This document shows, piece by piece, positions 1-8,740 of a stretch of DNA of 64,000 bases. Below the pieces are notes generated by a model. That model saw nothing but the letters and a program-made list of their open reading frames with translations. It did not search any database and was not told the origin of the DNA. How positions within the stretch are numbered: the first letter of the stretch is position 1; the number at the start of each line of letters is the position of its first letter. Source of the stretch: Metabacillus sp. KUDC1714 (lineage in GTDB: Bacteria; Bacillota; Bacilli; Bacillales; Bacillaceae); contig NZ_CP055263.1 of the NCBI RefSeq assembly GCF_014217835.1, positions 3,413,501 through 3,477,500 on the forward strand, read 5' to 3'. The translations under genes and the position numbers were made by a program.

Positions 1-1437
1 TACAATAAAGAGATCGTTAATATTCGTTTTTATATGGAAAATTCAACATTGCTGAATGATTGGGAAATCATTCCTGTTGATCAACAGATAAAGAATTCGT
101 TCTGGTATACCACCACTAGGGAGGGAAAAGGATTAACAAGTTGGTTATATCTAGAGGATGAAACGAATAATGATCATAAGTATTTAAGTTTAGTGCGCAG
201 GGTTGACTTTCTTGAGTATGATACAAGTGGTGTTCTAGTTATTAATGTAAATACTAAAGCATTTAATTTGATTTTGTCACAAGAAGCTCAACCAACGATG
301 CTTGTGGATGATCAAAATAATATAATCAGCACGAATCAACCAGGTTATTTAGGAAAAAAACTGAATACAATCATTAATTCTAAAAAAATATTAGCTGGAC
401 AAACTGGTATTTTTCAAGGAAATTCGGAAGGACAACCTACACACATTTTTGTTGAGGCCATACCTTTAGCGAATAGTCTGAATAAGGTGAGAATTGTATC
501 TATTATCACAGATGAGGATATTGTTGGAAATGCCAATCGGTTTAGAAGGATGGGAGTAATTGTTGCAGCTGTAAGTGTTTGTGTTTCTTTATTGTTGATC
601 TACTACATTTCAAAACTACTTTCAAATAGATTAATAAAATTAAGTGAACAAATTAACCTTGTAGGAAAAGGGAATTTTAATACTCGTATATTAATAGACG
701 GAGAAGATGAAATTGGACAGTTATCAAAACAACTAGAATTAATGGTTAATAATACGAGGAAACTCCTCAACGAAGTATATGAATCTAATCGACAGAAAAC
801 ATTATTGGAGCGAAAGCAAAATGAAATTAAATTTAAAATGATGGCTAGTCAAATTAATCCACATTTTTTATTTAATGCACTCGAATCGATTCGAATGAAG
901 GCACATATAAGCGGAGAGAGGGAGATTGCTCAAGTTGTAAAATTACTTGGTAAATTAATGCGTAATAGTATTGAGGTTGGAACAGGAAAAGTCAAACTTA
1001 ATAGTGAAATGGAAGTTGTTCATTCCTATCTAGAAATACAAAAATTTCGACATGGTGATCGGTTAAACTATGAAATAACGATTGACCCACTTTCAAAAAA
1101 TATACCTATACCACCTCTTATCATCCAACCACTAGTAGAAAACGCTGTGATTCACGGCTTGGAAAACAAAGAAAGTGGAGGAGAAGTATCTGTACATACA
1201 AAAATGAAAGAAGAAGGATTACATGTGGTCGTAACAGATAATGGCATTGGAATCAGTGAAGAGAAACAAGAAGCTATTTGTAAACTATTAAATGAACAAG
1301 AAGAAAAGGAAGGAATTCGCATTGGCTTACGCAATGTCCATCAAAGACTTCAACTCACATACGGCAATATAACTGGTTTAGCCATTGATAGCAAGGAAGG
1401 TATTGGTACAAAGATATCCTTTATCATACCCATCTGA
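1..1437 (+). CDS. Sensor histidine kinase, YesM family (5' end missing)
   Basis: The reading frame is open from base 1, so the N-terminus lies outside the window; the first ATG (34) is probably internal. The visible part has the end of an extracellular sensor domain, a membrane helix (GVIVAAVSVCVSLLLIYYI), a HAMP linker, the phospho-acceptor motif QINPHFLFNAL typical of YesM/LytS-type kinases, and an ATPase domain with the N box (QPLVENAVIHG) and G box (DNGIGIS). Such kinases sense extracellular sugars or other ligands and phosphorylate an AraC-type partner. The partner gene starts 9 bases downstream. The ligand is unknown; the neighbouring glucan locus suggests a carbohydrate, which is inference. 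Confidence 0.93.
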   Translation, partial: YNKEIVNIRFYMENSTLLNDWEIIPVDQQIKNSFWYTTTREGKGLTSWLYLEDETNNDHKYLSLVRRVDFLEYDTSGVLVINVNTKAFNLILSQEAQPTMLVDDQNNIISTNQPGYLGKKLNTIINSKKILAGQTGIFQGNSEGQPTHIFVEAIPLANSLNKVRIVSIITDEDIVGNANRFRRMGVIVAAVSVCVSLLLIYYISKLLSNRLIKLSEQINLVGKGNFNTRILIDGEDEIGQLSKQLELMVNNTRKLLNEVYESNRQKTLLERKQNEIKFKMMASQINPHFLFNALESIRMKAHISGEREIAQVVKLLGKLMRNSIEVGTGKVKLNSEMEVVHSYLEIQKFRHGDRLNYEITIDPLSKNIPIPPLIIQPLVENAVIHGLENKESGGEVSVHTKMKEEGLHVVVTDNGIGISEEKQEAICKLLNEQEEKEGIRIGLRNVHQRLQLTYGNITGLAIDSKEGIGTKISFIIPI

Positions 1438-1446
1438 GGAGGAGTT

Positions 1447-2997
1447 ATGATGTTTAAAGTATTGATTGTGGATGATGAACCAATCACCCGTCAAGGATTA
1501 GTTATGCTTATCCCATGGGAATCTTACGGGTTTGAGGTAGTTGGTACGGCAGCTAATGGTAATGAAGCTATTGAAAAATATAGTAGTCTTTCTCCAAACT
1601 TAATGATCATTGATATTAGGATGCCTGGAATGTCAGGAATTGAACTTATTGAAAGGATAAGGGTAAGTGATTCTTCAGTTCAGTTTTTAATTTTAAGTGG
1701 ACATGCTGAATTTGAATATGCAAAGAAAGCAATTAGTAATAATGTAAAAGGTTATCTATTAAAACCTGTCGACGAAGACGAATTGATTCGTTATTTACAA
1801 GAGATAAATACAAAATTAGTAGAGGTGTTAGAATATAATCATATAAAAGTAAAAAAAGATGAGGAAAATAGAGAACGTATCATTCATTTTGCTCTAGAGG
1901 GTGAAAGATTAGATGAATTTAAATATTGTTCTGATCATTTTTTAGAATGGAATAAATATCGTGTCTTATTAATTAGTGTAGATGAACAAAGTAACTCTGA
2001 CTTGATGAATCTTAAAAATAGTTTTAGAGAGTTTTTTGAAGAAGGAAACATTGGTACCGTTTTCATTTATAATTCTTATATCGGTATTTTGTTAAATGAT
2101 GAGCTTGAATTTAATGGTCAATACGATTATTTATACAAAAATTTGCAGAATGTGTTCCATAATAACTATACCCATTTTACAGCTGCTATATCTAATCCTT
2201 TTGACAAAATAACAGATATTTTCGCATATTATGAATCGACATGCAAACTAATTAATCACCAATTTTTCTTTGATGAAGGTTATTTGTTGAATGAAAGTTC
2301 AGAGACTGCTATAAAGGTTGAAATACAAGATTCTCAGTATGAAGTAGAACAGTTCAAAATGACAAGTGTAGTTGATAAATTATTATTTGCAATGGAGATC
2401 GGCGATTTAAGTGCAATAAAAAGAATATGTGATGAAGTTGCAATGTGGATGATCGATGAAAATTATTCAGAGAATATAATTAAGAAGAACTTTATTCAAA
2501 TTATTTCTTCCTTATTAAATAAACTAATGTATGAATATCAAGATATACGAGAAACTTTATCAAATGTGTTTACAAGGGTTTTTGAAATTGAAAATCAACC
2601 AAAGATAAGAGCTCTTCTTAGCTTTGTGAATTCCTTACTTGCAGAGATTCTGGAGAAAATGGACGTGAAGAATACAGATGTTCTAGTAAAAAAAATGATA
2701 AATCTTATTGAGCGTAATTACGATAAAAACATAAAACTTGAGACATTATCTAAGGTTCTTAATTACAATAGGGCATATTTAGGTAAGCTATTTAAAGATT
2801 ACACAGGCGAGCACTTTAATACTTATCTCGATAAAGTAAGAATTGAAAATGGCAAGAATTTGTTATTACAAGGACTTAAAGTATATCAAGTTGCAGAACG
2901 AATTGGTTTCTCAAATGTAGACTACTTTCATAGTAAATTTAGAAAGTACGAAGGAATGTCTCCATCTACTTATCGCAAAAGTAAAATGATGAATTAA
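1447..2997 (+). CDS. Response regulator with AraC-type DNA-binding domain (YesN family)
   Basis: The N-terminal receiver domain has the acidic pocket (VDDEP), the phospho-acceptor Asp56 in IIDIRMPG and the conserved Lys in LLKPVDE. A long divergent middle region follows, then a C-terminal AraC/XylS double helix-turn-helix (about residues 415-512) ending in the usual GMSPSTYRK signature. It follows the kinase gene by 9 bases and is almost certainly its partner. Two adjacent ATGs (1447 and 1450) could serve as start; a GAGGAGGAG Shine-Dalgarno precedes both. Targets are unknown; regulators of this family commonly activate nearby sugar uptake genes. Confidence 0.93.
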   Translation: MMFKVLIVDDEPITRQGLVMLIPWESYGFEVVGTAANGNEAIEKYSSLSPNLMIIDIRMPGMSGIELIERIRVSDSSVQFLILSGHAEFEYAKKAISNNVKGYLLKPVDEDELIRYLQEINTKLVEVLEYNHIKVKKDEENRERIIHFALEGERLDEFKYCSDHFLEWNKYRVLLISVDEQSNSDLMNLKNSFREFFEEGNIGTVFIYNSYIGILLNDELEFNGQYDYLYKNLQNVFHNNYTHFTAAISNPFDKITDIFAYYESTCKLINHQFFFDEGYLLNESSETAIKVEIQDSQYEVEQFKMTSVVDKLLFAMEIGDLSAIKRICDEVAMWMIDENYSENIIKKNFIQIISSLLNKLMYEYQDIRETLSNVFTRVFEIENQPKIRALLSFVNSLLAEILEKMDVKNTDVLVKKMINLIERNYDKNIKLETLSKVLNYNRAYLGKLFKDYTGEHFNTYLDKVRIENGKNLLLQGLKVYQVAERIGFSNVDYFHSKFRKYEGMSPSTYRKSKMMN

Positions 2998-3162
2998 CAG
3001 AACAACGCTTATGCTCAAATCTCTATATCAGGGCTATATTTTGGAACATTTGGGGAATTGTTCCTTCTTTTATTAATTTATATATTTTTAATAAGGCTTT
3101 TTCAAGATAAGAGACTTAGAAAATCTAGTGAACATCCCCTAAAATCAGTTACTGTTAGGTAA
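2998..3162 (+). pseudogene. Possible C-terminal remnant of a membrane protein
   Basis: After the response regulator stop, the same frame stays open for 54 codons and reads like a hydrophobic helix (ELFLLLLIYIFLIRLF) followed by a basic tail, ending at TAA 3160-3162. There is no start codon or ribosome binding site. It could be the tail of a decayed gene or a chance open stretch. Low confidence. Confidence 0.25.
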
Positions 3163-3222
3163 ATGATCTTAGTGGGATGTGCGGCTTAATAATAAGATAT
3201 TCAAAATATAGCAATGACTTTA

Positions 3223-3252
3223 AGACTCAAACCTTAGGTTTTGAGTCTCATT
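3223..3252. terminator. Hairpin between convergent genes
   Basis: Arms AGACTCAAACC and GGTTTTGAGTCT pair around a TTA loop with one bulged base. The T-run is weak. It sits between the convergent regulator gene (+) and solute-binding protein gene (-), and probably ends transcription from one or both sides. A second weaker stem (ACATCCC / GGGATGT, about 3132-3181) lies upstream. Nothing else is recognisable in 3163-3368. Confidence 0.55.
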
Positions 3253-3368
3253 ATTCTGCATAAAGCTTTTTAGGTTAATGTATTTGTCAATCTAAGAAGG
3301 TAGTAAGTACTACTTTAATAAAACTTCCCTGATATTATGTGTTTAGCACTTTGTATCATGGATCCGAA

Positions 3369-4661
3369 TCATGAATCTGCTAAGAGCCTATCTATTTCAG
3401 CAGCTGCACGATCTAACCCATCCTTAACGGACAATTTGCCTTCAAATATTTTATTTAAGTACTCTGTATATACTTCGTCGATTTTACTCCAATTCTTAAC
3501 TTTTGGCCAAAAAAACGCATGCTCTGCAGCCTCCTTATAAGGATAAAGATAAGAATTTTTAGTTATTTTCAGTGACTTTGCTGCATCTAGGTTTGTTGGC
3601 ATCAATCCAGTTTGCGCCATAAGAAGCTGTGTTTCCTTTTCCGTCATCCATTTCATAAAAGTCCATGCTGCAGTCGGTTGTTTGCTGCCCTGCATAATAA
3701 CAAGGTTTTCTCCGCCAATAATCATAGCTGGCTCTTTACCTTGTGGAAACTGTACTGGAGTAGTCAGCTTTTGAGCACGATCCAATTCTCCTTTATTAAG
3801 TAGACTGTAGAACCAGGGTCCCTCGTCGGTCATTAGAATATTTCCTGATTGTACTCGTTCGAAGTTTTTGTCGTCCCCTGACTGATCGGGAAGATTAATG
3901 AGTTTTTTCTTATATAATGCCGTTAACTGTTCCACTGCATAGATTGTTTCTTTGCTGTTTAAATAGCCGGAAGCCTTTGTAAAATTCTTATTGGATAAGG
4001 AACCCCCGAGGCTGTATAAATATGGAATCGTATCCCATGGTTTTAATCCTCCGAGACCGATTGAAAAGCGATGTTTGTGTGCTAGTTCTAGAACTTCCTC
4101 CATTGTATCCGGTGGGTTTGTATAGCCTGCACGTTTAAGAAGTTCACGGTTAAAGATAGCCGCCTTCGTGTAAATATTAAGCGGCAGGGAATAATAGTTA
4201 TTTTTATAAAGACCTATATCCATGGCATCAGGATTAAATCTCTTCCGAATACCTTGAAAGTCTGGGAATTCGTTTAAAGGTACAAGAAGCCCTTTACATG
4301 AAAACTCTGGAACCCAAGCAATATCAATACGTACCAAATCAGGACCTCTTTTTGAAGAGGCTCGTGAAATTAAAGTGTTCTTAAGTTCGTTATTGAAAGC
4401 AAAGTTTATAGACTCAATCTGAATGTTCGGGTTCTCACGCTCAAAAGCAGGTATCAGCTTCAGTTCTAGTAGTTGGGTTTCTCTATCGTTGTATGTGTGC
4501 CAAAAAGTAATGACCGTTTTTTCCCTATTCTTAAGCGATTCAACCTTTTTTTGGTCGGAAATCATGGAAGGATTTTTACAACCGGAAAACAACAATAACA
4601 TTATGAAACAGAATATCCACCACAAAAACTTCACAAGAGGACGGTTTCTTAGCTTAAACAC
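3369..4661 (-). CDS. Extracellular solute-binding lipoprotein (family 1)
   Basis: 430 residues with a lipoprotein signal (hydrophobic stretch then LFSGC, lipidated Cys) and the fold pattern of CUT1 sugar-binding proteins (TVITFWHTYNDRE near the start; GGENLVIMQGSKQPTAAWTFMKWM near the end). Its start overlaps the end of the response regulator gene by 8 bases, so the two are translationally coupled. It is the last gene of a kinase-regulator-binding protein operon that has no permease genes. It may therefore serve as a ligand-binding partner of the kinase rather than of a transporter; this is inference. Confidence 0.9.
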   Translation of the reverse strand: MFKLRNRPLVKFLWWIFCFIMLLLFSGCKNPSMISDQKKVESLKNREKTVITFWHTYNDRETQLLELKLIPAFERENPNIQIESINFAFNNELKNTLISRASSKRGPDLVRIDIAWVPEFSCKGLLVPLNEFPDFQGIRKRFNPDAMDIGLYKNNYYSLPLNIYTKAAIFNRELLKRAGYTNPPDTMEEVLELAHKHRFSIGLGGLKPWDTIPYLYSLGGSLSNKNFTKASGYLNSKETIYAVEQLTALYKKKLINLPDQSGDDKNFERVQSGNILMTDEGPWFYSLLNKGELDRAQKLTTPVQFPQGKEPAMIIGGENLVIMQGSKQPTAAWTFMKWMTEKETQLLMAQTGLMPTNLDAAKSLKITKNSYLYPYKEAAEHAFFWPKVKNWSKIDEVYTEYLNKIFEGKLSVKDGLDRAAAEIDRLLADS

Positions 4662-6228
4662 TTTTAGTCACCTGGTATTTTTCCCTGTAAGCTATTGGTG
4701 TTAATCCGGTTGTTTTTTTAAATACCTTGCTAAAATATTTCACATCTTTAAAACCTGCTGCTTTGGCTACATCGTAAATACGGCTTTCACTTTCCACCAA
4801 TAGTCGCTTTGCTTCTCTAATACGCAGTTCTATCAAATAATCGACAAAGTTTCGGCCTGTTTGTTTTTTAAAATAAAGACTGAAATAACTTTTGCTAAGA
4901 TGAACGGTATCCGCTAAATTCTGAAGTGTTAAGTTCTCGGTATAATGAGCGGCAATATATTCAAGCGCCTTGGTAATTAAGTTCTCATCGTATCCATCTT
5001 CAGTCAGTTTTGGTAGGAAGGAAGTCCTGTTTTCTTCTAGTTGGCAAATCAGAAGGGATATCATTTGTTTCATTGTTTCCGCCTGATAAATAAGATCATG
5101 GCGCTCTGTAAGCATTGGTTCCTCCACGCCGTGCAAATTGAAAACACCTGTAAGAACGATGCAAGCCTCTTGCTTCACTTGTTCAGGAGTTAGATACCCA
5201 CAATTCCAGCGTTCTAGAGCAAATTCAATCGCTGATGAAATCGGATCTCCGTTGCGGATCATTTCGAATAAAGGACTAAAATCATGATGGATTTCTTTGC
5301 CTTTTGGTATTTTTTCGGTAAAGGTATTTGAGTTGTTTGTAGGGTATAGTCCGCCAAGACCTTCGAAAAAACGTCTTTGGCAAGCTGCACGACTATTAAT
5401 AAATCCTTTAATAATACAGCTAATACCTTGTTCTGCCACTATGCCTGCTGATGTTGAAACTTGCCATTCATTTTCCAGTGCCTGCTTCCATTTCAAAAGT
5501 CGACCACGATGCATATCCCCATCACGATTTGGTACGATAATAAACAAGCTGCTTTCAGCTACAATCAGTGCAGTTCCTTCTTCAATATGCAAATAAAACA
5601 TATTCTGCCATTCTTCCAATAGGAGCTGCACATATAGGTAGCCGTGATTTTCTCTCCACTCATCAGCATGATCAAGCATAAGATAAACGCAAGCATAGGA
5701 ATTTTCCAACCATTCCGGGGCCCATTCTGCTGGAATAGGGAAGGTCCGCTCTTGTGCGATCATTCGTTTAATTTCCTGTTCAACACTTTTTCTTTCCAGA
5801 TAGACAGCGCCTTGCTGGTAATTGGTCATTTCGAAATCCTTTTTCCTTTCTTCGACCAGCATAGTAATGCACCGCTGAAGGACGGAAAGAAGGTCATCCT
5901 TTTTTATTGTTAGCTTTAATAGATAATCGACAGCACCTAGCTTAAGCCCTTCTTTTACAAATTCAAAGTCGGTGTAGTTGCTGATTAGAATGACTTTTAA
6001 CCACGGGTAAAGCTCTAATGCTTGCTTTGTGAGTTCGATGCCTCCTATCAAAGGCATTTTGATGTCAGTAATAAGAATATCGTAGGGTTGTTTTTTTAGT
6101 GCTGCCAGGGCTTCCGCACCATTAGCATATTGATCATCGACTGTAATTTCTTCATTTTCCAAATCAATAAAGGAAGTGATTCCTTTGCGGATGACAGGCT
6201 CGTCATCGACGATAAGAATTCTATACAT
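4654..6228 (-). CDS. Response regulator with AraC-type DNA-binding domain (YesN family)
   Basis: 524 residues. The receiver domain shows VDDEPVIRKG, phospho-acceptor Asp55 in ILITDIKMP and the switch Lys in YLLKLTIKK. The C-terminus is an AraC-type double helix-turn-helix (LQNLADTVHLSKSYFSLYFK and later VAKAAGFKDVKYFSKVF) ending near GLTPIAYREK. It starts 3 bases after the kinase gene and overlaps the following lipoprotein gene, so the three form one transcript. Function by family: a transcription activator driven by the partner kinase. Confidence 0.94.
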   Translation of the reverse strand: MYRILIVDDEPVIRKGITSFIDLENEEITVDDQYANGAEALAALKKQPYDILITDIKMPLIGGIELTKQALELYPWLKVILISNYTDFEFVKEGLKLGAVDYLLKLTIKKDDLLSVLQRCITMLVEERKKDFEMTNYQQGAVYLERKSVEQEIKRMIAQERTFPIPAEWAPEWLENSYACVYLMLDHADEWRENHGYLYVQLLLEEWQNMFYLHIEEGTALIVAESSLFIIVPNRDGDMHRGRLLKWKQALENEWQVSTSAGIVAEQGISCIIKGFINSRAACQRRFFEGLGGLYPTNNSNTFTEKIPKGKEIHHDFSPLFEMIRNGDPISSAIEFALERWNCGYLTPEQVKQEACIVLTGVFNLHGVEEPMLTERHDLIYQAETMKQMISLLICQLEENRTSFLPKLTEDGYDENLITKALEYIAAHYTENLTLQNLADTVHLSKSYFSLYFKKQTGRNFVDYLIELRIREAKRLLVESESRIYDVAKAAGFKDVKYFSKVFKKTTGLTPIAYREKYQVTKSV

Positions 6229-6231
6229 AAC

Positions 6232-8043
6232 TTATTCCTCCTGTTCCCCTAGTTTTTTTGTGGGAATGTCCAATTTTTTTAACAAGATGCGTACCGTTGT
6301 ACCTCGCTCCTGACCGTTGGATATGGTCCATTCCCAATGTTGAGCGTAATACAATCTCAGCGTGTCAAATATATGCCGTAGGCCGATCCCGATATTTCCT
6401 TTTTCGACTGCTATTTTTGGATCGTTCAATTCCTTTAACTTATCATCTCTGATACCTAATCCGTTGTCTCTAATAATAAATTCTATATAGTCATCATCAG
6501 AATGAATCCTAATAGAGATTTGTCCGTCCGTATTTTTAGGCACGATGCCATGAAAAATAGCGTTCTCAACTAAAGGCTGCAATAACATACGAGGAATAAG
6601 GAGTATTTCCGTTTCTGGTTCTATATCTATTTCTAGGTTGAATGTTTTCTCGTAGCGAAGCTCCAAAATGACCAAATACTTCCTAATGATGTCTAGTTCT
6701 TCTCCGATTGTAATAATATTGCCGCTTTTACCCATATTTGCTTCCAATAGATGGGTTAGTGCTGACAATACTAATGAAGCTCGTTCGTTTTGTTTTGAAT
6801 CAATAAGCCAGCGGAGTGTACTAAGCGTGTTATAAAGAAAATGGGGATGAACCCGGTGTACAACAGCGCGAAGCTCAGCATGATGCTTTTCATTCTGTTC
6901 AGATTCCACCTGTTGTATTAAATTCACGATTTCATTAAGCATTTCGTTAAATTTCTTACTTAAAAAGCCGATCTCATCAGAGGAATTAACATCCGCTCTT
7001 ACATTAAAATTTCCTTGTTGAACATGCAGCATAGTTCTGGTCAGTTGTCTGACAGGCTTAGTTACTCGACCTGCAATGAAAAGCCCAATGGCAATTGCTA
7101 GCAAGGAGAAAACAACTGATGAAAATAATATCCACGATTGGAGACTGTCTAACTGTCCGCTAATTTCATGAATAGGAACAGTACCTACAAGCATCCAGCC
7201 GTTACTTAGGGGTTGCTTAACACCGTAATAAGGCACCCCTTTTGCGGCAAACTCAAATTCAATCGAATCGTTACCTACAATATGATTGTACAAATCTGAA
7301 TTTTTCACTTTTTTGTTAATCATGTCTAGATTTGAATCAATCATAATCCTTCCTTCTCTATCAACAACAAAAAACTTTCCGGTCTTGCCAAGTTTCAATT
7401 CCTCAATCGTATTAAGTATTGACCTACCATCCAAATGAACTTGCACAAGTCCGATATTACTTAGCGTGTCAAAATCTTTTAATACCCTTCCGATAGGAAG
7501 GATTAAATCCGTACTGACTCCTCCTCCACTGAAGTAGTCATACTGAAGCCCTTGCCAAACCAATTCTCCGTCCTTTCGTTTGACTTCTTTTACCCATTCT
7601 TGGTCTGAAAGACGAATTTTCTTAAGTCTAGCTTCAGAAAAAGTTCCGCTGCCCCACCCGCTGCCTTCCTCTTTTAACACATAAACAATTTTGACGAAAG
7701 AGTTGGAATAGACATAATTATTCAGCAAGGTTTTTATGTACTGAGAATCTCTATTTTGTTCGTAAGACGGCTTGTCCTTTAATTGTAATGCAGCTCGTTG
7801 AATATTCTGATCGCTGCTAATGAAATCAGAGGTATCGACCCCAACATTTAATATAAAAGAAAGTGATTCTGCTGTTTGCTTAGTGATTTGAACAGTGGAC
7901 TCCCTCACATTTTTCTTCAAGATTGAATTGGACTCCCAGTAAAAAGACAACGAGATAAAGAGAGTCGATATCAAAATCACAAGTAAAAAGGCTACGATTA
8001 TTTTTGCTGAAAAGCTTCTAAGTAAGTTAAAACTTTGGATCAT
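6232..8043 (-). CDS. Sensor histidine kinase, YesM family
   Basis: 603 residues. One N-terminal membrane helix, a large extracellular dCache-like sensor domain (about residues 35-290, with GKTGKFFVVDREGRIMIDS), a second helix (ILFSSVVFSLLAIAIGLFIAG), a HAMP domain (TKPVRQLTRTM onward), the acceptor His401 in VHPHFLYNTL, and an ATPase domain (QPLVENAIFHG, DNGLGI, GIGLRHI). It is the first gene of the minus-strand kinase-regulator-binding protein operon and is divergent from the glucanase genes. The signal is unknown; a glucan oligosaccharide is plausible from context only. Confidence 0.94.
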   Translation of the reverse strand: MIQSFNLLRSFSAKIIVAFLLVILISTLFISLSFYWESNSILKKNVRESTVQITKQTAESLSFILNVGVDTSDFISSDQNIQRAALQLKDKPSYEQNRDSQYIKTLLNNYVYSNSFVKIVYVLKEEGSGWGSGTFSEARLKKIRLSDQEWVKEVKRKDGELVWQGLQYDYFSGGGVSTDLILPIGRVLKDFDTLSNIGLVQVHLDGRSILNTIEELKLGKTGKFFVVDREGRIMIDSNLDMINKKVKNSDLYNHIVGNDSIEFEFAAKGVPYYGVKQPLSNGWMLVGTVPIHEISGQLDSLQSWILFSSVVFSLLAIAIGLFIAGRVTKPVRQLTRTMLHVQQGNFNVRADVNSSDEIGFLSKKFNEMLNEIVNLIQQVESEQNEKHHAELRAVVHRVHPHFLYNTLSTLRWLIDSKQNERASLVLSALTHLLEANMGKSGNIITIGEELDIIRKYLVILELRYEKTFNLEIDIEPETEILLIPRMLLQPLVENAIFHGIVPKNTDGQISIRIHSDDDYIEFIIRDNGLGIRDDKLKELNDPKIAVEKGNIGIGLRHIFDTLRLYYAQHWEWTISNGQERGTTVRILLKKLDIPTKKLGEQEE

Positions 8044-8740
8044 ATTCCCCCGCCTTATTGGTTTGTATCATTATTGTACAGGGTTAGGTGCTTGCTTTGC
8101 CAATGAAGGATTTGGTAATAGAATTTGTCGACCCCTTCATTTTTAGCGCTTTTATAGGTGTGGTGTCTTATTTTGAATAAAGTGGATAATATTTTACCCT
8201 CTCTAAATATCGAAAAGAAGCGTTGTTAAAATTCCCTTATATTACAATTTAATCCTTAATATGGGTAAAAGGGGTGTTCAATCGTCTTATTTTAAGAAAT
8301 CATCGATAAATAAAAGGTTGACGATCAAATACGGAGGACAGTAAAGAAAATAGTCCTTTAGTTCTCATAGAGTACAAATTCCTAGTAATATCCATTTTAG
8401 GTTTAGAATTAGACTCAATTTTCCCTCTGGTTACGTAGTTGTAAAAACAATCAAAAATCGTGATCCACTCTACTTTAAATCAATTTTAAACAAATCCTTT
8501 TTAAGGTTTTAGGGGCATTTTGATAGCGTATTCAAAGAACTGGTAGGAGTTTTTCCCGATTGTTTAGGCATCTTTTAGTTGCTAAGTTGATAGTAATCCC
8601 GGGAAGCTAAGGACCATCATGGTTCAAAAATCAACAATGAATGGAGAGATGAACTAAAAAGAATAAGTTTGTGTGAAGTATTTAAGATTTGTATTTATTT
8701 CGTTTTTTATTATTATTTCCTATCGAAGAAGGAGAGATCG
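8044..8740. promoter_or_regulatory. Divergent regulatory region, 697 bases without a gene
   Basis: This AT-rich gap separates the minus-strand sensor operon from the plus-strand GH31 genes and must hold promoters for both. The clearest element is a cre-like site at 8521-8534. A short imperfect palindrome (GGACCAT C ATGGTTC) lies at 8611-8625. I could not assign a promoter with confidence. The open frame before the GH31 gene extends up to a TTG at 8669, but the good Shine-Dalgarno (GAAGGAGAG) is just before 8741. Confidence 0.5.
8521..8534. promoter_or_regulatory. Putative cre site (CcpA)
   Basis: TGATAGCGTATTCA matches the catabolite-responsive consensus TGWNANCGNTNWCA at all but one fixed position. 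It lies about 207 bases before the GH31 start codon. Similar sites precede three other transcripts of the locus (19582, 26162, 32104). Confidence 0.55.

Noticed and set aside
8669..8740. N-terminal extension of the first GH31 protein from a TTG
   Set aside because: It would place 24 residues before a complete signal peptide and ignores the strong GAAGGAGAG site before the ATG at 8741.
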